Assembly: GCF_002741015.1 (NCBI RefSeq)
Contig: NZ_CP016616.1
Coordinates: 4,373,501 to 4,437,500 of the forward strand
Source: Microvirga ossetica
Lineage (GTDB): Bacteria; Pseudomonadota; Alphaproteobacteria; Rhizobiales; Beijerinckiaceae
Reading direction: 5' to 3'
DNA length: 64,000 bases
Shown in pieces: positions 6,269 through 14,845 of this stretch. Positions within the stretch are counted from its first letter, which is position 1, and each line of letters begins with the position of its first letter. The position numbers and the translations under genes are program-made. The notes beneath the pieces are model-generated. The model worked only from the letters and a program-made list of their open reading frames with translations. It did not search any database and had not been told where the DNA came from.

Positions 6269-7068
6269 CTATCGGCCGGTAAAGACCGGCTGGCGCTTCT
6301 CCAGGAAGGCCGTACGCCCCTCGACAGCATCGGCGCTGTCGAAGCACCGGTCGGCAAGAGCGACCGGATCGACGGCGGGATGAGCGTTGCCGACGGATTC
6401 GTCGATCGCGGACTTGGCGGCCTGGATCGTGAGCGGCGCATTTGCCGCGATCACCCCAGCCAGCTCGAGGACGGTTGTCTCCAGGCTCTCGTCGGGTACC
6501 ACCCGCTGCACGACCCCCAGGCGTGACGCCTCATGGGCATCGATCCGCCTCGCGGTGAAGAACAGGTCCTTGGCCGCCGGCGCTCCGACCGCGGCGGTCA
6601 CGAGCTTCATGGCGCCCGGCGGATAGCCGATTCCGAGCCGGGCGGCCGGGATGCCGAAGATTGCATTCTCCGAGGCCACGCGCAGGTCGCAGGAGAGGGC
6701 AAGGCCGAAGCCGCCGCCGAGGCAGAAGCGGCGGATCATGGCGATCACCGGCTTCGAGCAATGGGCGACGGCCCAGAACGCCGCCTCGTTGGAGGCCTCA
6801 TAGAGCCGCCCCCTTCCGCATCGGCGCGGACGGTCGCGAATTCGCCGATATCGGCGCCCGAGGCGAAGGATTCCCGGCCCGCTCCCCGCAGGATTACGAC
6901 GCGCACCGCAGGGTCCCGGTCGAGGGCCGCTACGATCTCGGGAAGCGCCTTCCACATCTCCAGATCCACGGCGTTGTGCTTGGACGGATTGTCGATGGCG
7001 AGCGTCGCAAGACCGTCGGAAACCGAAACGACAAGCTTGGACGTGGAGGGTGAAAAAGAATAAGTCAT
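6269..7068 (-). pseudogene. Crotonase/enoyl-CoA hydratase-family gene with a frameshift
   Basis: The N-terminal frame (7068-6745) reads MTYSFSPSTSKLVVSVSDGL to GEFATVRADAEGG. Homology then continues in another frame (…GRLYEASNEAAFWAVAHCSKP… to VFTGR at 6269). The switch falls in a run of five C (6809-6813; G on the coding strand). One extra G would restore a roughly 266-residue protein. The oxyanion-hole region (SGADIGE, CLGGGFGLAL) is present. The two catalytic glutamates of true hydratases are replaced by Gly (GGGFG) and Ala (GIPAARLG), so the intact ancestor was probably another crotonase-superfamily enzyme. A homopolymer sequencing error is equally possible. Confidence 0.8.
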
Positions 7069-7146
7069 GGCCTGCTGGATCTATGGTAAGGGGCGAGAGC
7101 TTCTTATCTATGCTTATGCGATAGCCGAGCGGGCAGGGAGACTACC

Positions 7147-7983
7147 ATGACACAAACGCGCCTGAAGCCGGGAGCCCTGAGCCCCGTCGCCGGCAAGGTC
7201 GACCCGATCTGGGACCGCCTGCGCTCTGAGGCCGAAGCCATCGTTCAGGCGGAGCCGGCCATTGCAGGCTTCGTGCTCAGCGCCATCCTGCATCAGCCGA
7301 GCCTCGAGGCCGCAGTCATTCACCGGGTCGCCTCGCGCCTCGGCCACGCCGCCGTTCCGGCCGACATCATCGAGCAGATCTTCCTCGAGGCGGTCGAGAG
7401 CGACAAATCCATCGGCGCGGCCTTCCGGGCCGATATCAGCGCCGTCATGGACCGCGATCCCGTCGTGACCCGGGCCCTCGAGCCGGTGCTCTATTTCAAG
7501 GGCTTCCATGCGATCCAGACGCACCGTCTGGCGCATTGGCTCTGGACGCGGGGACGGCAGGACGTCGCGCTCTATCTCCAGAGCCGCTCCTCCGACACGT
7601 TCCAGACCGACATCCACCCGGCGGCCCGGATCGGGCGCGGAATCTTCCTCGATCACGCCACAGGCCTCGTGGTGGGCGCAACCGCCGTCATCGAGGACAA
7701 TGTGTCCATGCTCCAGGACGTGACGCTCGGCGGCACCGGCAAGGAGCGTGGGGACCGTCACCCCAAGATCCGCCACGGCGTGCTGATCGGCGCCGGCGCC
7801 AAGATCCTCGGCAATATCGAGGTCGGCCATTGCGCGAGAATCGCCGCCGGCTCTGTCGTTCTCAAGCCCGTGCCCCATAACGCCACGGTGGCCGGCGTTC
7901 CCGCCAAGGTCGTCGGAACGGCAGGATGCGAGGAGCCGGCGCGGTCCATGGATCACTGCTTCTCGGAGATGGACGGAATCTAG
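7147..7983 (+). CDS. cysE: Serine O-acetyltransferase
   Basis: 278 residues. Transfers acetyl from acetyl-CoA to L-serine, giving O-acetylserine, the acceptor for sulfide in cysteine synthesis. The N-terminal helical domain (residues 1-140) includes FKGFHAIQTHRLAHWLW. The C-terminal left-handed beta-helix of hexapeptide repeats has the active-site segment DIHPAARIGRGIFLDHATGL and the CoA-binding GGTGKERGDRHPKI. The C-terminal tail is the flexible part that binds cysteine synthase in homologues. SD AGGGAG precedes ATG 7147. It is divergent from the crotonase pseudogene. Confidence 0.95.
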   Translation: MTQTRLKPGALSPVAGKVDPIWDRLRSEAEAIVQAEPAIAGFVLSAILHQPSLEAAVIHRVASRLGHAAVPADIIEQIFLEAVESDKSIGAAFRADISAVMDRDPVVTRALEPVLYFKGFHAIQTHRLAHWLWTRGRQDVALYLQSRSSDTFQTDIHPAARIGRGIFLDHATGLVVGATAVIEDNVSMLQDVTLGGTGKERGDRHPKIRHGVLIGAGAKILGNIEVGHCARIAAGSVVLKPVPHNATVAGVPAKVVGTAGCEEPARSMDHCFSEMDGI

Positions 7984-8074
7984 GGGGAGTTCCCCTCCGG
8001 GGACCCAACGCCGCTTGCTCGCGTTTGCCGGGCGTGGCAAGTGCAGCATCCGTGATTTCAAGAAAGGACCTGTA

Positions 8075-8287
8075 GTGGACAAACCCGAGATGGCTAAAGT
8101 CGAGCGCTACCTGCGCCAGACCTTCGCGAACCACTCGATCCGCGTGGTCGGTCGGCCCAAGAAGACCGACTCGGCCGAAGTTTACATCGGTGAGGAATTC
8201 GTCGGCGTGCTGTTCCTCGACGATGAGGATGGAGACCGCTCCTTCAACTTCACCATGGCCATCCTCGATACGGATCTCGAGGATTAG
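8075..8287 (+). CDS. DUF3126 family protein (70 aa)
   Basis: The start is GTG 8075 behind AAAGGACC, giving MDKPEMAKVERYLRQTF; the next ATG (8090) lacks a comparable SD. The protein contains IRVVGRPKKTDSAEVYIG and VLFLDDEDGDRSFNFTMAIL, the signature of DUF3126, a conserved alphaproteobacterial family of unknown function. It is acidic at the C-terminus and soluble. It lies 91 bases after cysE on the same strand, and this neighbourhood is common in the order. A strong terminator follows 10 bases after the stop. Confidence 0.9.
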   Translation: MDKPEMAKVERYLRQTFANHSIRVVGRPKKTDSAEVYIGEEFVGVLFLDDEDGDRSFNFTMAILDTDLED

Positions 8288-8297
8288 GCGGCTTTCC

Positions 8298-8330
8298 GCA
8301 GCAGAGCCTTTCCCAGGCTCTGCTGCTTTT
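8298..8330 (+). terminator. Intrinsic terminator after DUF3126
   Basis: A perfect 12-base stem, GCAGCAGAGCCT / AGGCTCTGCTGC, with a five-base loop is followed by TTTT. It ends the cysE-DUF3126 transcript just before the next gene's start at 8347. Confidence 0.85.
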
Positions 8331-8346
8331 CCATTCCGGGCTCGCG

Positions 8347-8877
8347 ATGCCGATCTATAGCCTCGACGATATTTCCCCCATCCTGCCCGAGCCGGACCGC
8401 TTCTGGATCGCTCCGGATGCCCATGTCATCGGCCGGGTGCGGCTCGGCCGGGATGTGGGGATCTGGTTCGGCGCGGTGCTGCGCGGCGACAACGAACTGA
8501 TCGATATCGGCGAGGCGACCAATATCCAGGAGGAGGCTCTGCTCCACACGGATATGGGAGCGCCCTTGAGCATCGGGGCCGGCTGCACCATCGGCCATAA
8601 GGCGATCCTGCACGGCTGCACGATTGGCGAAAATTCCCTGGTCGGGATGGGTGCCACGATCCTGAATCATGCGCGCATCGGTGCGAACTGCCTCGTCGGC
8701 GCCAATGCGCTCGTCACCGAGGGCAAGGAGTTCCCGGACAATTCGCTGATCGTCGGCGCGCCGGCCAAGGCGATTCGGGTGCTCGACGAGCAGGCTGCCG
8801 AACAGCTTCGCCTGTCCGCGATCAGTTATGTGGAGAACTGGAAGCACTTCGCCCAAAAATTAAGGCGGATCGACTGA
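8347..8877 (+). CDS. Gamma-carbonic anhydrase-family protein
   Basis: 176 residues of left-handed beta-helix hexapeptide repeats (VIGRVRLGRDVGIWFG, TIGHKAILHG, LVGMGATILNHARIGANC). The three zinc histidines expected of gamma-carbonic anhydrases are present as His67 (LLHTD), His84 and His89 (IGHKAILHG). The family (YrdA/PaaY/CaiE-like) forms trimers with zinc at subunit interfaces; some members hydrate CO2 and others do not. It lacks a signal peptide and is cytoplasmic. It stands between two terminators, so it is probably monocistronic. Confidence 0.88.
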   Translation: MPIYSLDDISPILPEPDRFWIAPDAHVIGRVRLGRDVGIWFGAVLRGDNELIDIGEATNIQEEALLHTDMGAPLSIGAGCTIGHKAILHGCTIGENSLVGMGATILNHARIGANCLVGANALVTEGKEFPDNSLIVGAPAKAIRVLDEQAAEQLRLSAISYVENWKHFAQKLRRID

Positions 8878-8905
8878 CCCGCCTGACTTTGTGGGTTGAT
8901 GGATT

Positions 8906-8933
8906 AACCGGCGCCTCGGCGCCGGTTTTGTTT
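8906..8933 (+). terminator. Intrinsic terminator after the gamma-carbonic anhydrase gene
   Basis: The stem AACCGGCGCC / GGCGCCGGTT with a two-base apex is followed by TTGTTT. It reaches the first base of the convergent transglutaminase-like gene (stop codon at 8933-8935). Confidence 0.8.
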
Positions 8934-9616
8934 CAGCGGTTCGCGGTCGTGGTCGGCGACGACACGATGCCGCCGAGCGACACCCAGCCGATCGTGTCCT
9001 GGCTCTCGCGCTTGATGTAGACATAGCCCGTGCGGTGCCAAGGCAGGATCGACGAGGTCTTGTTGTCGAGGACGAAGTCGCCGCGATTGGTGCGCACCAT
9101 CAGCACCGCATGGCCTTCGCCGAGCTCGTCGATCACCACGGTCATGCGCATGGCGCGGCGGGGCAGGCCGGCTTCGGCGAGAAGGCGGCGCTTGAGGAGC
9201 TGAAAATCCTCGCAGTCGCCGCGGCCGTCATCGGGGAAACCCCAGATATCGACGACGCCCCAGTGATCCGCATCCGTCACGGCCTTGATGCTGGAATTCA
9301 CGCGCTGGTTCACGGAGACGATGGTCTTCCAGACCTGCGGCGTCAGATCGATCGAGTTCGCTTCCGACACATCGACGCTGCATTCCGATCGGAAGGTGTC
9401 GCAGAACTGGGACCAGCCCTGCAGGGGCTTGGCTGTTCCGACAGCGGAAATGGGGGCGCTGGAGACGGGCAGAGCGGCAAGGGTCTGGGCCTGCGCAGCT
9501 GCGCCGAAGAACATGAGGGACAATCCGAGGATGGCTGTTTTGACGAACCCGCCGGAAACGGCCAACTTCTCATTTACGCCACAGAAAAGGCCGTTATTGA
9601 AAGAAACCTTCCGCAT
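8933..9616 (-). CDS. Exported transglutaminase-like cysteine peptidase (BTLCP family)
   Basis: 227 residues from ATG 9614-9616, preceded by GGTGGGG; the frame is open upstream to 9676 without a good SD. A hydrophobic segment at 24-43 ends in AAAQAQ, a likely signal peptidase site. The catalytic triad of the bacterial transglutaminase-like cysteine proteinase family is visible: Cys135 (RGDCEDF), His169 (GEGHAVLM) and Asp184 (FVLDNKT). Relatives with LapG-like activity cleave adhesins, but most members are uncharacterised. A TTAA-N7-TTAA (CtrA-like) site and an 18-base palindrome lie just upstream. Confidence 0.85.
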   Translation of the reverse strand: MRKVSFNNGLFCGVNEKLAVSGGFVKTAILGLSLMFFGAAAQAQTLAALPVSSAPISAVGTAKPLQGWSQFCDTFRSECSVDVSEANSIDLTPQVWKTIVSVNQRVNSSIKAVTDADHWGVVDIWGFPDDGRGDCEDFQLLKRRLLAEAGLPRRAMRMTVVIDELGEGHAVLMVRTNRGDFVLDNKTSSILPWHRTGYVYIKRESQDTIGWVSLGGIVSSPTTTANR

Positions 9617-9628
9617 GCCCCACCAGCC

Positions 9629-9647
9629 GGTTAACGTTCTTTTAACC
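9629..9647 (-). promoter_or_regulatory. CtrA-like site GGTTAA-N7-TTAACC
   Basis: TTAA (9631-9634), seven bases, TTAA (9642-9645), extended to GGTTAA…TTAACC so both strands match the CtrA consensus TTAA-N7-TTAAC. It lies 13 bases before the start codon of the transglutaminase-like protease, where binding would block or time transcription. Assignment is by consensus only. Confidence 0.45.
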
Positions 9648-9665
9648 AAACTGACATGGTTGCAT

Positions 9666-9683
9666 TTTCCGCTCAAGCGGAAA
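9666..9683. promoter_or_regulatory. Palindrome TTTCCGCT-CA-AGCGGAAA
   Basis: A perfect 8-base inverted repeat with a two-base centre, 50 bases upstream of the transglutaminase-like gene and 160 bases upstream of the divergent rhomboid gene. It may be an operator or a small hairpin; no regulator is recognised. Confidence 0.35.
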
Positions 9684-9842
9684 GTAAAAGGTGAGTTAAC
9701 GCGTCGCGCTTCGCCGGGTTCCGTTATGGTTAATAAAAAGTTCGAGCTACACCACGGTGGACCGAAATCCTTTCCTCTAAGAGAAGCTTGACCGTCGCTA
9801 ACCCGTTGGTTTTGCTCGACTGGGAGCCCGTTTAGGGGCTAG

Positions 9843-10724
9843 GTGACTGCAGTCCCTCAAATGCCGCCGGCACCGGGACACGAGCTGGCAGCCATACAAA
9901 AGCAATTCATGCCCCCACAACCGCCCCGCACCCGCGAGCCGATCCTCAATCTTCCGGCCGTCATCACGCTTTGCCTGGTCGTCCTGATCGGCATTCACGC
10001 CGCCCGGCTGCTTCTGTCCGACGAATCGGATTTCGCGCTGATCATCGACTGGTCGGTCATTCCCGCCCGCTGGGCCGTGGCCTTCGGCGGCGTACAGGCG
10101 AGCGAGGTGATGAGCGCGCTCCGGGAAGGCGCGCCGGACGACACCGTGACGCCGCTCATGGGGCTGGCGCAATACGTGCTGGGGAACGACGAAGCGCGTC
10201 CCTGGACCGCCCTGACCTACGCCTTCCTTCACGGCTCCTGGGCCCATGTGCTCATCAACAGCGTCTGGCTTGCCGCCTTCGGCACACCCATCGTCCGGCG
10301 CTGCGGAGCCGGGCGGTTCTTCATCCTGTGCGCGGCGTCCGCCATCGGCGGCGCGATCTTCTACGCCGCCATGAATCCCTTGCAGATCCTGCCGATGATC
10401 GGCGCGTCCGGCGCTGTCTCCGGATTGATGGCAGCGGCTTCGTGGTTCATGTTCGCCCCTGCCGCCTGGCATTGGGAAGGGCGCCTGACACAGCCGCACG
10501 AGAAGCCGCGGGAGACCCTGTGGCACATGGTGCGCAACCGGCAGGTTCTGATTTTTCTCGCGATCTGGTTCGCCACGAACTACGTCTTCGCCTTCGTCGA
10601 GCCGCTCGGGCTCACGGATGCCAGCATCGCCTGGGAGGCCCATATCGGCGGCTTCCTCGTCGGCCTGGCCATTTTTCCGTTCCTGGACCCGCTTCCGGCC
10701 CGGCCGAAACGCATCTCGGCTTGA
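9843..10724 (+). CDS. Rhomboid-family intramembrane serine protease
   Basis: 293 residues, GTG start at 9843 behind AGGGGCTAG. A cytoplasmic proline-rich N-terminus (1-37) is followed by about six membrane helices. The rhomboid signature is complete: the HGSWAHVLIN motif (130-139, oxyanion Asn139), catalytic Ser189 in GASGAVSG, and His267 in AHIGGFLVG on the last helix. It would cleave membrane protein segments in the inner membrane; the substrate is unknown. A second ATG lies seven codons in. It stands alone between the divergent protease and the CBS gene. Confidence 0.9.
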   Translation: MTAVPQMPPAPGHELAAIQKQFMPPQPPRTREPILNLPAVITLCLVVLIGIHAARLLLSDESDFALIIDWSVIPARWAVAFGGVQASEVMSALREGAPDDTVTPLMGLAQYVLGNDEARPWTALTYAFLHGSWAHVLINSVWLAAFGTPIVRRCGAGRFFILCAASAIGGAIFYAAMNPLQILPMIGASGAVSGLMAAASWFMFAPAAWHWEGRLTQPHEKPRETLWHMVRNRQVLIFLAIWFATNYVFAFVEPLGLTDASIAWEAHIGGFLVGLAIFPFLDPLPARPKRISA

Positions 10725-10859
10725 AACCGACACCGTTTGCCCCAATCATCCTCAGACTGACGTAGGGTCCTTACCCTCGGTCATGGGTTTAGGGATCCGG
10801 CTTCAGCCTTGCGGGTGCGGGGCCTGACGGTCCTCGCGTTCGCACAACGGGAGGAATAA

Positions 10860-11291
10860 ATGATCGTCAATCGAATCCTTTCGCTCAAAGGCCGCGACGT
10901 CGCCACCATCGAGCCGGGGCAGACCTTGAGCGAGGCAGCCAGGGTTCTCGCGGAACGCAGAATAGGTGCCCTTCTCATCGTGGATGGCCACCGGCCCGTT
11001 GCCGGCATCATTACGGAGCGGGATATCGTGCGGGCGATTGCCATGCACGGCGCCAAGGCACTGGAGGAGCCGGTCTCCCGTTTCATGACCGAGAAGGTGC
11101 TTACCTGCACCGGCGAAACCTCCATCAATCACGTGATGGAGCTCATGACCCAGCAGAAATTCCGACATGTGCCCGTCGTCGAGGCTGGACGCCTGTCCGG
11201 CATCATCTCGATCGGCGACGTGGTGAAGCTGCGTCTTGAGGAGGTCGAGGCGGAGACGCAGGCCATCAAGGAATATATCGCGACCGCCTGA
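10860..11291 (+). CDS. Twin CBS-domain protein (143 aa)
   Basis: Two CBS motifs fill the protein: residues 7-60 (TLSEAARVLAERRIGALLIV … GIITERDIV) and 75-130 (INHVMELMTQQKFRHVPVV … GIISIGDVVKLRL). CBS pairs bind adenine nucleotides and act as energy or ligand sensors; stand-alone pairs have no known catalytic role. The SD GGGAGG is 6 bases before ATG 10860. The gene converges on the patatin gene, the two stop codons being adjacent. Confidence 0.9.
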   Translation: MIVNRILSLKGRDVATIEPGQTLSEAARVLAERRIGALLIVDGHRPVAGIITERDIVRAIAMHGAKALEEPVSRFMTEKVLTCTGETSINHVMELMTQQKFRHVPVVEAGRLSGIISIGDVVKLRLEEVEAETQAIKEYIATA

Positions 11292-12302
11292 TCATTCGAT
11301 CTGCGTCTCCTGAAGCAATTCGAGAATGTCCGGCAGGGCGCGCTCCGTGGCCTGCCGGCCGAGCGCGATGCATTCCTGCGCCCTGTGGAACTCGAACAGC
11401 CCCATCTTGGCAAGCTTGGGGGCGATCATGATGTCGGGCGGATCGCCGGCGAGACGCGAGCGGGCGATCCGGTCCTGGGTGATGTTGAAGGCGTCGACCA
11501 TGACCGTCGCGAGGCCCGGCGCATTCGGCTTGCGCGCTTTCTCGGCCCGCCCGCCGGGAAAGAAGCCCCACCGCCGGGGCGCCTCCTCGATGACCTCCTC
11601 GATCTCCTTCTGATCGCTGGTCTCCGCGTCGTAGGACTGGATGACCGTTCCGCGCACGCGCACCTCGCCGTTGAGGTTGACGCAGATCACGATGTCGGCG
11701 CCGAGAGCGCGGGCCGCCGTGATCGGGATCGGATTGACGAGGGCGCCGTCCATGAGCCAGCGCCCGCCGATCATCACCGGGTCGAAGACGCCGGGAAGAG
11801 CGTAGGAGGCCCGCATGGCCTGGACCAGGGGACCGCGCGTCAACCAGATCTCATGGCCGCTCACGAGCTCCGTGGCGATGGTGCAGAACTTGACGGGCAG
11901 TGTCTCCACCCGTCTGTCCGTCAGATCCTGATCGAGCAGGCGCTGCAGCCGCCCGCCGGCGATCAGGCCTGCGCCGCTGAAGTGGAAGTCGAGGAGCCCC
12001 ATCACGCGCCGCTTGGTCAGGGACAAGGCGAAGGTCTCCAGCTCGTCGAGCTTGCCTGCCGCATAGCAGCCGCCGACCACCGCGCCGATGGAGCTGCCCG
12101 CAATGACGTCGGGGACGATCCCGGCCTCCGCGAGAACTCTGACGACACCGATATGCGACCAGCCCCGTGCGGCGCCGCCGCCCAGAGCCAGGCCGATCCG
12201 TGCTTTCGCCCCGGAGGGGCGCTCGACTGGCGCCTTGGTCTCCGTCACACCGCCTCCGCCCCCCGACCCGGCGCTGCGCCGGGCAATCCCGTCCCACAAC
12301 AT
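11292..12302 (-). CDS. Patatin-like phospholipase (RssA/NTE type)
   Basis: 336 residues. The patatin fold is shown by LALGGGAARGWSHIGVVRVL (oxyanion loop, 38-57), nucleophile Ser71 in GSSIG, and catalytic Asp185 in MDGALVNP. Such Ser-Asp dyad enzymes hydrolyse acyl ester bonds of phospholipids or lipids. ATG 12300-12302 follows GGAG at seven bases. A GTG 18 codons later (VTETKAP) is an alternative that removes a Gly-rich leader. There is no signal peptide. The C-terminal 130 residues are charged and less conserved. Confidence 0.88.
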   Translation of the reverse strand: MLWDGIARRSAGSGGGGGVTETKAPVERPSGAKARIGLALGGGAARGWSHIGVVRVLAEAGIVPDVIAGSSIGAVVGGCYAAGKLDELETFALSLTKRRVMGLLDFHFSGAGLIAGGRLQRLLDQDLTDRRVETLPVKFCTIATELVSGHEIWLTRGPLVQAMRASYALPGVFDPVMIGGRWLMDGALVNPIPITAARALGADIVICVNLNGEVRVRGTVIQSYDAETSDQKEIEEVIEEAPRRWGFFPGGRAEKARKPNAPGLATVMVDAFNITQDRIARSRLAGDPPDIMIAPKLAKMGLFEFHRAQECIALGRQATERALPDILELLQETQIE

Positions 12303-12391
12303 TGGCTAACTCCAAGGCATTGCTCTCCATTCATGCCGATCTCCCGTGAAAGCCGCATGAACGGTGCCCTCAAGATTCAAGTAGGAAGGGT

Positions 12392-13546
12392 TCAGGAAAA
12401 CTGAACAGTGGAGCGCTGCAAAGCTCTCTGCGACAAAATGATGATGATGAAGGCGAAGACGATCAGCAGGCCCAGCATGGCGCGCAGGCCGAAGAGTTCG
12501 CCGCCGAACCCGATCAGCGGCGGGCCGAGCAGCAGGCCGCCATAGCCGAGCGTCGCCACCATCGCCACGCCCACGCTGGGCGGAACGTCCTTCATCTGCC
12601 CTGCGGTGCTGAACAGGACGGGCACCGCATTGGCAAGCCCAATGCCGACGATGGCGAAGCCGATGGCGCTGGGCAGGGGATACGGCACGAGCATCGCAAG
12701 GGCGAGGCCGAAGGCCGAGAGCAGCCCGCCGAGCTGCAGGGTTCGGACGCGGCCCAGATGGCGTACGACGAAATCCCCCATGAATCGGCATACCGTCATG
12801 GTCAGCGAGAAGGCGGCGAAGCCCGTGACGGCGGCCTCGAGGCTCGCTCCCGTGACGGTCTGGAGATAGATCGCCGACCAATCGACGATCGCGCCCTCGA
12901 CCATGAAGCAGAACATGGCGAGCACGGCCAGGAGAATGACGGCGCCGCGCGGCCAGGCGAAGCCTTGACCTTCGCCCATCCGCTCCCGTTCGCCGAGGGT
13001 CCAGAAGGCTGCGAGCAGGAAGACGAGGGCCATTCCCAGGCAGGAGATCGCAAGCGTCGGCACGATCCCGACATCGAGCGCGATGAGCAGGCCCGATACG
13101 CCGGCTCCGGCAAGGCCGCCCAGGCTGAAGAAGGCATGGAACGACGACATGATCGCGGCGCCCCAGGCCCGCTCGACCACCGTGGCATTGGTGTTCATGG
13201 CGATGTCCATGGTGCCGTTGCAGGCACCGGCCAGGAGGGCGGCGGCGACGAACAGGCTCAGGTTCGGGGCAAGGCCCGGAAGCAGCAGGGCGCCCGCAAA
13301 GGCGAAGGCCGCAACAATGGTCATGGTGCGACTGCCGACCACGGCGACGGCCCAGCCGATGACCGGCATGAGCGCCACGGCGCCGAGAGAAAAGGCGAGC
13401 AGCCCGAGGCTGAGCTGGCCATCCGAGAGGCCGAGCGAGACCTTGAAGCGGGGAAGCTGGGCGGCCCAGGTGCCGATGCCGAATCCGTTGCCGAAGAAGA
13501 CGGCGCTCGCCGCCACCCGCGCCAGAAGAAGATCGCGTCGTGTCAT
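12392..13546 (-). CDS. Major facilitator superfamily transporter
   Basis: 384 residues, compact MFS protein with about 12 hydrophobic segments. Visible landmarks are the N-terminal GNGFGIGTWAAQLPRFK, the helix 2-3 region VIGWAVAVVGSRTM, and the helix 4 region LLAGACNGTMDIAMNTNATVVE. The latter resembles YbjJ/FucP-like MFS members of unknown or sugar-related specificity. The substrate cannot be assigned. It lies 89 bases upstream of the patatin gene on the same strand. Confidence 0.85.
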   Translation of the reverse strand: MTRRDLLLARVAASAVFFGNGFGIGTWAAQLPRFKVSLGLSDGQLSLGLLAFSLGAVALMPVIGWAVAVVGSRTMTIVAAFAFAGALLLPGLAPNLSLFVAAALLAGACNGTMDIAMNTNATVVERAWGAAIMSSFHAFFSLGGLAGAGVSGLLIALDVGIVPTLAISCLGMALVFLLAAFWTLGERERMGEGQGFAWPRGAVILLAVLAMFCFMVEGAIVDWSAIYLQTVTGASLEAAVTGFAAFSLTMTVCRFMGDFVVRHLGRVRTLQLGGLLSAFGLALAMLVPYPLPSAIGFAIVGIGLANAVPVLFSTAGQMKDVPPSVGVAMVATLGYGGLLLGPPLIGFGGELFGLRAMLGLLIVFAFIIIILSQRALQRSTVQFS

Positions 13547-13632
13547 CCGGCCTTCCTAGCGCGGAAAGTCCGGAATGTGCACCCGTTTACGCGACAAGGG
13601 CAGCCCACCATGTCGGGAGGGCTGTTGGAACA

Positions 13633-14049
13633 TCAATCGATGACCAGACGGATTTCGCCGTTCGCGCTTTCCACCTTGCGGTAGAAGCAGGAGCGCCGCC
13701 CCGTATGGCAGCAGCCTCCATCCCCGGCGACCTGCACCTTCAGCAGGAGGGCGTCCTGGTCGCAATCGGTCCGGATCTCCCGGACCGTCTGGATCTGCCC
13801 GCTCGTGGCGCCCTTGTGCCAGAGCTCGCCGCGCGAGCGGGACCAGTACCAGGCTTCTCCCGTCTCGATGGTCCGAGCGAGAGCCTCGGCGTTCATATGG
13901 GCGACCATGAGGATCTCGCCGCTTGCGGCATCGGTCGTGACGCAGGTGATCAGCCCGTCGGAGCCGAATCGGGGCGTGAGCACGCTTCCTTCCTCCAGCT
14001 CGGTCTTCGAGCCGGGAATGGGGAAGGGACTGGAGGCACGCAAGCTCAT
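13633..14049 (-). CDS. hisI: Phosphoribosyl-AMP cyclohydrolase
   Basis: 138 residues from ATG 14047-14049. Opens the adenine ring of PR-AMP in the third step of histidine biosynthesis. Diagnostic segments are [35 protein letters not shown], and the metal-binding cysteines: TDCDQDALL (Cys96) and [12 protein letters not shown] (Cys113/114, Cys121). It is single-domain; the HisE pyrophosphatase is separate. The start lies eight bases after the folE stop, so the two are probably co-transcribed. The longer open frame upstream is the folE shadow. Confidence 0.93.
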   Translation of the reverse strand: MSLRASSPFPIPGSKTELEEGSVLTPRFGSDGLITCVTTDAASGEILMVAHMNAEALARTIETGEAWYWSRSRGELWHKGATSGQIQTVREIRTDCDQDALLLKVQVAGDGGCCHTGRRSCFYRKVESANGEIRLVID

Positions 14050-14057
14050 GAAAGGCG

Positions 14058-14687
14058 TCAGTTCCTGTTCCGCACCAGGGTGAGGAAGCGCACCTGCTCG
14101 GCCGGGTCCTCCTTGAACACCCCGGTGAACTGGGTGGTCAGCGTGAGCGCACCGGCCTTCTGGATGCCGCGCATGGACATGCACATGTGCTCGGCCTCGA
14201 GCATCACCGCCACGCCGCGCGGATCGAGCGCCTCGACCATCGCCTTGGCGATCTGGGACGTCATCGTCTCCTGCGTCTGAAGCCGGCGGGCATAGGCGTC
14301 GACGAGACGGGCCAGCTTGGAGAGCCCGACCACACCCTTTGTAGGGTAATAGGCCACATGCGCCACGCCGTAGAACGGCACCATGTGGTGCTCGCAATGG
14401 GAGTAGAAGGGGATATCGCGCACCAGCACGATGTTATCGTACCCTTCGACTTCGCGGAAAATCTTGTCCAGGATTTCCGACGGGTCTTCACTGTAACCGG
14501 AGTAGAACTCCTTGAAGGCCTTGGCCACGCGCCGGGGCGTGTCCTGCAGGCCCTCGCGGGTCGGATCGTCTCCGGTCCAGCGGATCAGGGTTCGAACGGC
14601 GGCTTCAGCTTCTTCCCGGGAAGGTGCGGCGGACATATCGACAGCTGTCGTCAGACGCGTAGGCAGGGACTTAACCACTTCACTCAC
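14058..14687 (-). CDS. folE: GTP cyclohydrolase I
   Basis: 209 residues. Converts GTP to dihydroneopterin triphosphate, the entry into tetrahydrofolate and pterin synthesis. The zinc ligands are present: Cys98 and His101 ([12 protein letters not shown]) and Cys169 ([11 protein letters not shown]). Other blocks are [16 protein letters not shown] and [20 protein letters not shown]. It is the full type IA enzyme, forming a homodecamer in homologues. Divergent from the NifU-like gene, with a 24-base palindrome between them. Confidence 0.95.
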   Translation of the reverse strand: MSEVVKSLPTRLTTAVDMSAAPSREEAEAAVRTLIRWTGDDPTREGLQDTPRRVAKAFKEFYSGYSEDPSEILDKIFREVEGYDNIVLVRDIPFYSHCEHHMVPFYGVAHVAYYPTKGVVGLSKLARLVDAYARRLQTQETMTSQIAKAMVEALDPRGVAVMLEAEHMCMSMRGIQKAGALTLTTQFTGVFKEDPAEQVRFLTLVRNRN

Positions 14688-14793
14688 GTGGAGCCTCTTT
14701 CTAAACTTGTAAACCGAGGAAGCTTGGCCGCCCGGCAGTTTCTATTTTCTTTCCAGACGACGTCTGCGAGGGCCGTCGCCGAACTCTAACATG

Positions 14794-14817
14794 GTGCTTA
14801 TATAGACATATGAGCAC
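14794..14817. promoter_or_regulatory. 24-base palindrome between folE and the NifU-like gene
   Basis: GTGCTTATAT-N4-ATATGAGCAC: 9 of 10 arm positions pair, with one T/G mismatch at the sixth. It lies in an AT-rich divergent promoter region (14688-14845) and 28 bases before the start of the NifU-like gene. The architecture is that of a dimeric-regulator operator. It does not match the Irr, RirA or Zur boxes I know. Confidence 0.5.
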
Positions 14818-14845
14818 ATTCCCAAACGTTATGTCATAGACCATT

